Source of the DNA: Candidatus Omnitrophota bacterium
GTDB taxonomy: Bacteria > Omnitrophota > Koll11 > Gorgyraeales > Gorgyraeaceae
Assembly: GCA_018818505.1 (NCBI GenBank)
Contig: JAHIRR010000239.1
Location: 1-8,219 of the forward strand
DNA length: 8,219 nt
Reading direction: 5' to 3'
This document shows, in pieces, positions 1-5,075 of this stretch. The notes under the pieces are model-generated. The model worked only from the letters and a program-made list of their open reading frames with translations, searched no databases and was not told the DNA's origin. Each line of letters opens with the position of its first letter. Positions within the stretch are counted from its first letter, which is position 1. Made by a program: the position numbers and the translations under genes.

Positions 1-11
1 AATCAACTAAA

Positions 12-67
12 CGCGAATCCTCGCAAATCCAACGCGAATATTCGCGAATATCAGCGTTAGATTCGCG
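12..67. repeat. Interrupted palindrome of cgcgaat units upstream of the RNase HI gene
   Basis: The outer arms cgcgaatc (12-19) and gattcgcg (60-67) are perfect reverse complements. The centre holds a perfect 14-bp palindrome, cgcgaatattcgcg (33-46). The motif cgcgaat occurs at 12-18, 33-39 and 43-49, and inverted at 40-46 and 61-67. The bases between outer arms and centre pair poorly. The element ends 19 bases before the RNase HI start codon and is not followed by a T-run, so it does not look like an intrinsic terminator. It resembles a small REP-like intergenic repeat. Its copy number elsewhere cannot be judged from this window. Confidence 0.6.
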
Positions 68-86
68 ATAATTTACGTTAAAAAAT

Positions 87-512
87 ATGAAAAAAATAGA
101 GATATTTGTAGACGGTGCTTCCAGGGGCAATCCTGGTCCTTCGGGCATAGGCATAGTTTTTTATGACAAAGAGAAGAAAATCGTCAAAAAACTATTCAAG
201 TTTATAGGCAATGCAACTAATAATGTGGCAGAATATAGCGCGCTTATCTACGGTATTCAGGAAGCGTTGATAGATAGATATGCTGATGTGACAATAAAGT
301 CTGACAGTGAATTGATGACAAGGCAGCTCCGGGGAGAATATAGGGTAAAAAATGAAAACCTCAAACCATATTATGATCAGTTTTTACACCTTTCGCGGGG
401 ATTTGAAAAAATCAAGGTAGTTTCGATAGGCAGAAAAGATAATAGTGTTGCAGATAAATTGGCTAATAAGGCCATAGATTCAAGATTCAATGTCTCATTG
501 ACAATTGAATAG
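87..512 (+). CDS. Ribonuclease HI family protein
   Basis: Predicted cytoplasmic nuclease that cuts the RNA strand of RNA-DNA hybrids, with roles in R-loop removal and primer processing. The 141-residue protein is one RNase H fold. The four metal-binding acidic residues are visible: D9 in FVDGAS, E49 in NVAEYSAL, D73 in KSDSEL and D123 in NSVADKLAN. The glycine-rich turn GNPGPSG (14-20) is also typical. It resembles the short 'RNase HI family' or YpdQ/archaeal-like branch more than classical E. coli RnhA, since the basic handle and the loop histidine before the last Asp are not evident. The ATG at 87 is the only sensible start, although no clear Shine-Dalgarno precedes it; the upstream bases are A/T-rich. 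Its TAG stop (510-512) touches the 5' end of the RNase P RNA, so the two are probably co-transcribed. I give no symbol because assignment to rnhA proper is uncertain. Confidence 0.93.
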   Translation: MKKIEIFVDGASRGNPGPSGIGIVFYDKEKKIVKKLFKFIGNATNNVAEYSALIYGIQEALIDRYADVTIKSDSELMTRQLRGEYRVKNENLKPYYDQFLHLSRGFEKIKVVSIGRKDNSVADKLANKAIDSRFNVSLTIE

Positions 513-596
513 GGTGCAGGCTGGATGATCGCTTCTGTCTAAGGCAGGGGAGGAAAGTCCGGGCTCCACAGGGCAGCGTAGCGGGTAATGCCCGTC

Positions 597-698
597 TCCC
601 GCCCTTTTGTTTAGTGTGTTTCGCATTTTGTATACATTATCAATTTACAGTGCGCAATGTCTATTTTAAAGCGAAACGCCTTAAACAAAAGGGCGGGA
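597..698 (+). repeat. Expanded P9 hairpin within RNase P RNA
   Basis: In the position of P9, directly after P8 and before the P10/11 region, the arm at 597-614 pairs with 681-698: 17 Watson-Crick pairs plus one G-U. After a mismatch at 615/680 the helix continues with g616-c679, a t617-g678 wobble and gtttcgc (618-624) against gcgaaac (671-677). The apical part (625-670) is A/T-rich, with a weak acatt/aatgt pairing (634-638 with 656-660). P9 in E. coli is only a short hairpin of about ten bases, so this is a roughly 100-nt expansion. The pairing is strong enough to fold as a rod without disturbing the core. Whether it arose from an inserted palindrome or by gradual growth cannot be told; I see no clear target duplication beside it. 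Confidence 0.85.
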
Positions 699-722
699 CG
701 GACCAGAGCCACAGAGACGAGT

Positions 723-827
723 CTGAGTCGCAAAGGCGCAAAACTATTAACGCAAAAGCGCAAAGAACTTTGAAATTTCTACTTTTTTGCGTCTTTGCGT
801 CTACCATTTAGCGTTTTTGCGACTCAG
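723..827 (+). repeat. Expanded P12 hairpin made of cgcaaa-type repeats
   Basis: Arm ctgagtcgcaaa (723-734) pairs perfectly with tttgcgactcag (816-827). Further in, cgcaaaagcgcaaag (751-765) faces tttttgcgtctttgcg with few mismatches. The 5' arm repeats cgcaaa at 730-735, 737-742, 751-756 and 759-764. The other arm carries the inverted form tttgcg several times. The position corresponds to P12, which is known to vary strongly in length between bacteria. The acgcaaaggcgcaaag pattern resembles short palindromic repeats dispersed in many environmental bacterial genomes (recollection, not checked), so P12 may have captured one. Confidence 0.8.
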
Positions 828-1030
828 GGTGAAACGCGGTAATCTCTACGCGGAGCAAAACCAAATAGGTCTCGCTAATAAGAGCGGCCCGTTCATAAGA
901 GCGAGACGGGTAGGTTGCATGATCCTGGCAGCAATGCCAGGGCTAGATAGATGATCATCATCTGCCTAAAAGCAGAAACAGAACCCGGCTTACAGGCCTG
1001 CACCTTTATTCTTTGTTGTGATTCGTGGAG

Positions 1031-1080
1031 GTTACGTAACGTTTCGGAAGGTTTCGGAATGTTGCGTAAGGTTGCATTGA
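1031..1080 (+). repeat. Five degenerate 10-bp tandem units
   Basis: Five consecutive decamers line up: gttacgtaac, gtttcggaag, gtttcggaat, gttgcgtaag and gttgcattga. The shared pattern is GTTnCGnAAn, clear in the first four and decayed in the fifth. The block ends 6 bp before the -10 hexamer of the next gene, so it covers the -35 region. It could be a simple repeat remnant or a set of helically phased protein-binding sites (about one turn each); the sequence does not decide between these. Confidence 0.6.
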
Positions 1081-1092
1081 AAGTGTTATAAT
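1062..1092 (+). promoter_or_regulatory. Extended -10 promoter for the PDZ/HAMP gene pair
   Basis: A consensus -10 TATAAT lies at 1087-1092 with an extended -10 TG at 1084-1085. The best -35 match, ttgcgt (1062-1067), sits at a long 19-bp spacing within the 10-bp tandem repeats, so the extended -10 probably matters more. Predicted transcription start is about 1099, giving a 5' leader of about 40 nt before the ATG at 1139. The leader has no strong Shine-Dalgarno. Confidence 0.6.
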
Positions 1093-1138
1093 TCCCTGTC
1101 TCTTGTATTTCTCCTAAACATATGATATATTTAACCAT

Positions 1139-2104
1139 ATGCGCTATATAATAAGTATTTTGTTAATTATCGTATTTATTTTTGCAACTACACTCTTTGC
1201 CGATACTATTGTTATGAAGACTGGCAAAAAGGTCAAGGGTCTGGTTGTGGATGAATATTCTGACAGGATTACGCTCAGTACATCTGATGGCGAAGAGGAT
1301 ATTTTGCGCCAGGACATAGAAAGGATAGAATATGATATGCCTGAGCAAAACTTCATGCAGCTCGGACGATCATATGATGAAAAGGGATGGTATGATAAAG
1401 CCACATTTTATTATAAAAAAGCAATGGAAGTAAATCCAGATTACAAGGAGGCCAGGGAGGCATATCTTGCCTCTCATTCCAAGATGTGGCGCCAGGAAGA
1501 TAAGATGACAAAGAAAGAGCTGGAGCGCCAGAACATGACAATGGATTGGCGGAAGAATAAGAATAAGGAAATTTCCTCGCAGGCCAAGGATAAAGAGGTC
1601 TTGCTAAAAAAAATATTAGGCCTTTCTTTATTAGAGAAAGATGGGGTTTTTACAATAGATGAAGTAGGGCCCCATTCGAGCGCAGACAAGGCAGGCATAA
1701 ATAAAGGCGATCTTTTGGTGGGTATATGGGGAAAGCTCATCCGTTACAACAGCATGAAAGATGCGATAGATGAGCTATTGGGTCCCAAATATTCAGAGGT
1801 CAGGGTATTAATAGAAAAAGATATTTCTTTAGAGATCGAAGGCAACGTTTCGCAGCTATATGAAGAGCTGCAGATCTCACTGGGTTTTGAATATGAAGGC
1901 CTTGCAGTAAGAGATGTTGCAATTGAGGGTAAAGGCGCTTCAATAGGTTTTAAAAAAGGCGATTATGTAATAGCAATAGACAAGAATATTACCCGATATC
2001 TGCCTCTTGATAGTGTTATCGCGCTTATAAACAGCGCCAAGAACAATAAAAATATAGTTTTTACTATCAGGAGAAAGGTCAATTTAAGAAGAGGTGGAGA
2101 ATAA
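1139..2104 (+). CDS. Secreted TPR-like and double PDZ domain protein
   Basis: Exported protein of 321 residues, probably a periplasmic or envelope scaffold; no exact function is recognised. Residues 1-21 form a signal peptide, with a hydrophobic core (4-16) and an LFA-D cleavage-like site at 21/22. Residues 22-66 form a small beta-rich domain (DTIVMKTGKKVKGLVV...ITLSTSDG). Residues 71-112 resemble a TPR-like helical pair (GRSYDEKGWYDKATFYYKKAMEVNPDYKEA). A charged helical linker follows (about 113-155). PDZ domain 1 is about 157-230, with SADKAGINKGDLLVGIWG. PDZ domain 2 is about 245-313, with GKGASIGFKKGDYVIAID. No trypsin-like or other protease domain is attached, so it is not an HtrA/Deg enzyme; PDZ domains suggest binding of protein C-termini. 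The stop TAA overlaps the next ATG (TAATG), indicating coupled translation with the HAMP protein. The nearby upstream ATG at 1122 is out of frame, which supports the start at 1139. Confidence 0.85.
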   Translation: MRYIISILLIIVFIFATTLFADTIVMKTGKKVKGLVVDEYSDRITLSTSDGEEDILRQDIERIEYDMPEQNFMQLGRSYDEKGWYDKATFYYKKAMEVNPDYKEAREAYLASHSKMWRQEDKMTKKELERQNMTMDWRKNKNKEISSQAKDKEVLLKKILGLSLLEKDGVFTIDEVGPHSSADKAGINKGDLLVGIWGKLIRYNSMKDAIDELLGPKYSEVRVLIEKDISLEIEGNVSQLYEELQISLGFEYEGLAVRDVAIEGKGASIGFKKGDYVIAIDKNITRYLPLDSVIALINSAKNNKNIVFTIRRKVNLRRGGE

Positions 2105-2697
2105 TGGCGATAAAACAGATCTTTAGGAGACGACAGTATCTAATAAAGAGAGGGATGCAGTTTCGCTATATAGGCCTTGTGTTTGCGCTGGTCATTATGT
2201 GCTCCCTGGTTACAGGTTATACTGTATTTGCAACTGGATGGGCGTTCTTAGGGGAAAAGCTCTCCAATGTTTATCCTCAAGGCAGGCTCATTTATATTTT
2301 TAGGGCTACAAATATAGCTTTGATAAGAAATCTTTTCCTGGTTTCGCCGATTGTTTTTATAATCGCGCTCTCATCGCATAAAATAGCAGGGCCTGTTTAC
2401 AGGATTGAGAAGACCCTGGAAGAGATCAATAAGGGAAACCTCGCCTTAAAAATAAAGTTCAGGCAGGGCGATGAACTCTGGGACCTTGCTGATTTAATAA
2501 ACGTTATGATAGGGAATTTTAACAAGACCATCGCCTCCAGTAAAGATGCAGGTAAAGATACTCGAACCAGCTTAGAAGCCATAAAAAAGGAACTTTCCAG
2601 CGGCCCATACGACCGCGCAAAGATAGAATCCTCCCTAGATGAGCTGCAAGCAAAAATAGACAAAGTCAATTCCTCCCTGGACCAATGGACTACATAG
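2104..2697 (+). CDS. Two-TM HAMP domain membrane protein without output domain
   Basis: Inner-membrane protein of 197 residues. A basic cytoplasmic N-terminus (RRRQYLIKRGMQFRY, 8-22) leads to TM1 (about 23-45). A short external loop (46-70) follows, then TM2 (about 71-91), including LFLVSPIVFIIAL. A HAMP signal-relay domain spans about 92-143, starting HKIAGPVYRIEKTLEEINKGNL with a conserved GP and a later GDEL. The rest (about 144-197) is charged and helical, probably coiled coil (AKIESSLDELQAKIDKVNSSLD). There is no methyl-accepting, histidine kinase, GGDEF or phosphatase domain, and the external loop is too short for a normal sensor domain. It may relay or receive membrane signals through a separate partner. 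Start at 2104 is supported by the GAGGTGGAG ribosome site inside the preceding gene. Overlap with the PDZ gene suggests the two act together in the envelope (inference). Confidence 0.85.
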   Translation: MAIKQIFRRRQYLIKRGMQFRYIGLVFALVIMCSLVTGYTVFATGWAFLGEKLSNVYPQGRLIYIFRATNIALIRNLFLVSPIVFIIALSSHKIAGPVYRIEKTLEEINKGNLALKIKFRQGDELWDLADLINVMIGNFNKTIASSKDAGKDTRTSLEAIKKELSSGPYDRAKIESSLDELQAKIDKVNSSLDQWTT

Positions 2698-2751
2698 TTA
2701 CGTGACAGTCATGCACCACCCAGACCACTGGCTCTCGGGGCATATATTATA

Positions 2752-2925
2752 AGTTTTGTGTAACCGGTGAGTCTTCAGGGGAGGCACATGTGTCATTGCG
2801 AGCGAGCCGAAGGCGAGCGAAGCAATCTCTTCGACGGAGACAGAGATTGCTTCGTCGCTCACTCCGTTCGCTTCTCGCAATGACACGGCTATGCACCCCC
2901 GATAACTCACCGATTACAGTTTTGT
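2752..2925. mobile_element. MITE-like element with 8-bp target duplications, possibly IS66-derived
   Basis: The 8-bp direct repeat agttttgt stands at 2752-2759 and 2918-2925. Between them, 2760-2917 (158 bp) begins gtaaccggtgagt and ends with the reverse complement of gtaatcggtgagt, so the terminal 13 bp match at 12 positions. The inverted symmetry continues imperfectly inward and becomes perfect again at tgtcattgcgag (2791-2802) with ctcgcaatgaca (2874-2885). There is no plausible gene inside. IS66-family elements typically have ends starting GTAA and make 8-bp duplications, so such a transposase acting in trans is the best guess; this relies on recalled family rules, not a search. The element separates the HAMP gene from the glycan operon. 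Confidence 0.75.
2791..2885. repeat. Nested tgtcattgcgag palindromic repeat
   Basis: Arms tgtcattgcgag (2791-2802) and ctcgcaatgaca (2874-2885) are perfect reverse complements. An inner pair, agcaatctct (2821-2830) and agagattgct (2842-2851), is also perfect, around an 11-base loop. The intervening arms (cgagccgaaggcgagcga and tcgtcgctcactccgttcgctt) pair with mismatches. The pattern matches a palindromic intergenic repeat seen in many unrelated bacterial genomes (tgtcattgcgagc...gcaatctc). It makes up the central part of the MITE-like element. Confidence 0.85.
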
Positions 2926-2936
2926 CAATTTTAGCA

Positions 2937-2965
2937 TAGACAAGTTGAGAGTTCTTTGTTATACT
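2937..2965 (+). promoter_or_regulatory. Sigma70-like promoter for the glycan operon
   Basis: TAGACA (2937-2942, 5/6 match to TTGACA) and TATACT (2960-2965, 5/6 match to TATAAT) are separated by exactly 17 bp. The predicted transcription start is about 2972, only about 5 nt before the preferred ATG at 2977. The message would then be nearly leaderless, unless another promoter is used. The promoter lies 11 bp beyond the right target duplication of the MITE-like element. Confidence 0.5.
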
Positions 2966-2976
2966 GGCGGGCAGAT

Positions 2977-4110
2977 ATGCGCGTCTGTCATGTTATAACA
3001 AAGCCCGAACTTGGCGGTGCACAGCTTAGCACCTTAAACATTCTTGCTGGTCTTTCTGCAGATAAGTACGGCCTATCTATTATCACATCCCCAAAAGGCG
3101 TTCTTGCTTCTGAAATTAGAGACATAAAAGGCGTAAAATCCTATTTTGTCCCTTCTTTAGCCAGAAATATAAACCCAATAGCTGATATAATTGCTTTTAT
3201 ATCAATATATTCTATATATAGCGCCAATAACTATGCTATAGTCCATACACATAGTTCAAAGGCCGGTATTATTGGCCGCTGGGCTGCCAGATTTGCAAAG
3301 GTGCCTCATATTGTCCACACCGTGCATGGCTGGCCTTTTAATGATCATCAAAACCCCATCCTGAAAGGTTTTTATATATTTCTTGAAAGACTGACAGCGA
3401 AATTTACAACAAGGATCATCTGTGTATCAGAAAAGGATCTGGAAACTGGACTAAGGCACAGGATAGCGCCGAAGGATAAGTTTGTACTTATAAAATATGG
3501 CATACCGCTTGCTAAATTCAGAAGGCCTCCAGGTAATAGCGCGGAAAAAAGGAAAGAGCTGGGAGTGCACAATCGCGATCCTATTGTAGGGATGATATCC
3601 TGCCTAAAGCCACAGAAATCACCTGTGGACTATATAAAGGCGTGTATAGAGATATATAAAGAAACGCCTAACGTTAATTTTTTATTGATCGGTGACGGTG
3701 TTTTGAAAAAAAGATGTAAAGAAATCCTGGCTTCTACTCCTTTAAACGGGAGGTTTATCTTTGCTGGCTGGAGAAGAGACATCTCTGAGATCCTGGATAT
3801 ATTGGATATAGCAGTACTTACGAGTAAATGGGAAGGCATGCCTATCTCGATCATAGAGGCCCTTTGTAAAGGTAAGCCTGCTGTTATTACTGATGTAGGG
3901 GGAGATAGGGAGCTCGTAAGAGATAAGGTAAACGGTTTTCTTACGTGTCCGGGATCATATGAAGATACAGCTAAAAAGGTATTAACATTATTAAAGAATA
4001 AAGAGCAGCTCAAAGAGATGTCTAAAAGAGCGTCTCTTTCAATAGATGATAGCTTTGATTTGAAAAACATGCTTAACACACTTGATAAACTTTACAGGAG
4101 TTTAGTGTGA
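2977..4110 (+). CDS. GT-B glycosyltransferase, family 4-like
   Basis: Transfers a sugar from a nucleotide-sugar donor to a growing glycan, acting in the cytoplasm or at the inner membrane face. The 377-residue protein has the two-lobed GT-B layout. The N-terminal acceptor lobe shows ITKPELGGAQLSTLNILAGL (7-26), HTHSSKAGIIGRWAARF (90-106) and VHGWPFN (116-122). The C-terminal donor lobe shows VGMISCLKPQKSP (204-216), FLLIGDG (235-241) and GRFIFAGWRRD (258-268). It also holds the EX7E motif E286-GMPISII-E294, followed by KPAVITDVGGDRELV (300-314). Length and motifs fit a retaining GT4 enzyme; donor and acceptor cannot be read. An in-frame ATG at 2956 would add MLYWRAD but lies within the predicted promoter, and alignment of the GT fold begins at MRVCHVIT, so I choose 2977. 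The GTGA overlap with the next gene shows operon structure. Confidence 0.93.
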   Translation: MRVCHVITKPELGGAQLSTLNILAGLSADKYGLSIITSPKGVLASEIRDIKGVKSYFVPSLARNINPIADIIAFISIYSIYSANNYAIVHTHSSKAGIIGRWAARFAKVPHIVHTVHGWPFNDHQNPILKGFYIFLERLTAKFTTRIICVSEKDLETGLRHRIAPKDKFVLIKYGIPLAKFRRPPGNSAEKRKELGVHNRDPIVGMISCLKPQKSPVDYIKACIEIYKETPNVNFLLIGDGVLKKRCKEILASTPLNGRFIFAGWRRDISEILDILDIAVLTSKWEGMPISIIEALCKGKPAVITDVGGDRELVRDKVNGFLTCPGSYEDTAKKVLTLLKNKEQLKEMSKRASLSIDDSFDLKNMLNTLDKLYRSLV

Positions 4111-5069
4111 CAGTTTTTTATATCTTTCTGTGTTCTTTTATGGCCAGCCTTTTATTCGCCGCTTTATTTATCAAAATAAAAGGTGGAACTAAAAAGGTTT
4201 CCTGCATAGGCGGAATCGCTATTTATGCGGCATTTTTAATAGCAATATCGGCAGCTATATTTTTAAAAGAGCTTGGAGGCTTGAGAGTTTTAGGTCTGAT
4301 TGTTTCATCCGGCATCATAATGGTTTTGGGCCTGATAGATGATGCTAATGAATTAAGGCCTTCTCTTAAGGTAACAGGAGAGTTTTTGGGAATAGGCGTA
4401 TTAGTGGCATTTGGATTTACTGCCAGAATAGCCTTCTTGCCAATATGGGCCAATGTATTGATAACAGTCTTCTGGATGTTATTTATAACAAATGCCTTTA
4501 ACCTGCTTGACATAATGGATGGCCTGGCATCCGGCCTTGTAATTATTATTTCTTTGACGTTTCTAAGTATTGCAGTTATTAACAGGGATTCTTTTTCCAT
4601 GTTTATCTTGGTCGCCTTGATAGGCGCCCATTTAGGATTTTTGAAGTACAATTATCCGCCTGCAAAGGTCTATATGGGAGATGCAGGTAGTTTATTCTCC
4701 GGGTTCTTATTGGCAGCTGTAGCCATAAATATAAATTATACGCCCATAGAAAGGCCAGTGGCGCTCTTTGCGCCTATCCTGGCGCTGAGCCTCCCGATCT
4801 ATGATACGATTTTTTTAACAATAATGCGTATTAGAAAAAAAATTCCCATCTTTAGCAAAAGTAATGACCATATTGCGTTAAGATTATTGACTGTGGGATG
4901 CAGCGTGCGCAAAAGTTTATGGGCGATGTACTTTTTCGGGATTTTTCTGGCAATATCAGCATTGATAATAACATTTAGCCCTACTTATGCAGGTCTTGTG
5001 ATGACAGGAGTCGTATTTTTGATATTTATATTGGTAAGCACAAGAGTAGCTGTGCTAAAAATGGAGTAG
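4107..5069 (+). CDS. WecA/MraY-type undecaprenyl-phosphate sugar-1-phosphate transferase
   Basis: Integral inner-membrane enzyme that joins a sugar-1-phosphate (often GlcNAc-1-P) from UDP-sugar to undecaprenyl phosphate, starting lipid-linked glycan synthesis. The 320-residue protein is mostly hydrophobic, with about ten membrane segments. Family signatures in order: VLGLIDDANELRPSLK with the Mg-binding D78-D79; NAFNLLDIMDGLASG (129-143) with N132, D135 and D138; GFLKYNYPPAKVYMGDAGS (177-195) with D192; and SNDHIALRL (252-260) with H255, corresponding to the cytoplasmic HxxHR-type loop but with one histidine. The N-terminus is compact: the usual stretch of charged residues before the GG (positions 35-36) is reduced to KIKGGTKKVSCIGG. 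It is shorter than typical WecA (about 350-370). The start is GTG at 4107, set by AGGAG at 4096-4100 and overlapping the previous stop by 4 nt. WecA, TagO or an O-antigen initiator cannot be separated by sequence alone. Confidence 0.93.
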   Translation: MTVFYIFLCSFMASLLFAALFIKIKGGTKKVSCIGGIAIYAAFLIAISAAIFLKELGGLRVLGLIVSSGIIMVLGLIDDANELRPSLKVTGEFLGIGVLVAFGFTARIAFLPIWANVLITVFWMLFITNAFNLLDIMDGLASGLVIIISLTFLSIAVINRDSFSMFILVALIGAHLGFLKYNYPPAKVYMGDAGSLFSGFLLAAVAININYTPIERPVALFAPILALSLPIYDTIFLTIMRIRKKIPIFSKSNDHIALRLLTVGCSVRKSLWAMYFFGIFLAISALIITFSPTYAGLVMTGVVFLIFILVSTRVAVLKME

Positions 5070-5075
5070 AAAATT

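Larger units (their letters stand above)
513..1004 (+). ncRNA. rnpB: RNase P RNA, bacterial type A, with enlarged P9 and P12
   Basis: Catalytic RNA of RNase P, which matures tRNA 5' ends. P1 is a perfect 9-bp helix (513-521 with 996-1004). P2 pairs 524-530 with 953-959. P3 is a hairpin, 532-539 with 543-550. CR-I gaggaaagtccgggctcc lies at 550-567 and its P4 partner CR-V acagaacccggctta at 978-992. P8 is 582-594. The J11/12-type stretch ccagagccacagagacga is at 703-720 and CR-IV ggagcaaaaccaaatagg at 852-869. P16 is 870-876 with 900-906, and P17 is 882-886 with 890-894. The GGU that pairs with tRNA-CCA is at 909-911. P18 has a GCAA tetraloop (924-941) and P19 is 961-976. P16-P19 mark type A. 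About 492 nt is long for the class (usually 350-400), the excess lying in P9 and P12. The 5' end directly follows the RNase HI stop codon, so it may be produced by processing. No intrinsic terminator is seen downstream. Confidence 0.97.

Noticed and set aside
12..67. Palindrome as an intrinsic terminator of an upstream gene
   Set aside because: The stem is interrupted and no run of T residues follows on either strand.
67..72. GATAAT as a -10 box for the RNase HI gene
   Set aside because: It matches 5/6, but no acceptable -35 box is found at 16-18 bp and it sits at the edge of the palindrome, so it is too weak to list as a feature.
614..811. Open reading frame of 65 codons on the + strand
   Set aside because: It lies wholly inside the RNase P RNA, across the expanded P9 and P12 hairpins, and its protein is low-complexity without any family resemblance.
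1031..1080. Tandem repeats as a CRISPR array
   Set aside because: The units are only 10 bp with no spacers, and no cas-like gene is present in the window.
893..1138. Open reading frame of 81 codons on the - strand
   Set aside because: It is antisense to the 3' half of the RNase P RNA and the tandem repeats. The protein has no motif and the conserved RNA explains the bases.
2698..2910. Open reading frame of 70 codons on the - strand
   Set aside because: It runs through the MITE-like palindrome. Such repeats often leave chance reading frames, and nothing in the protein is recognisable.
3630..4651. Long open frames of 149 and 142 codons on the - strand
   Set aside because: They are shadows of the glycosyltransferase and WecA-type genes, which have clear family motifs in the + strand frames.
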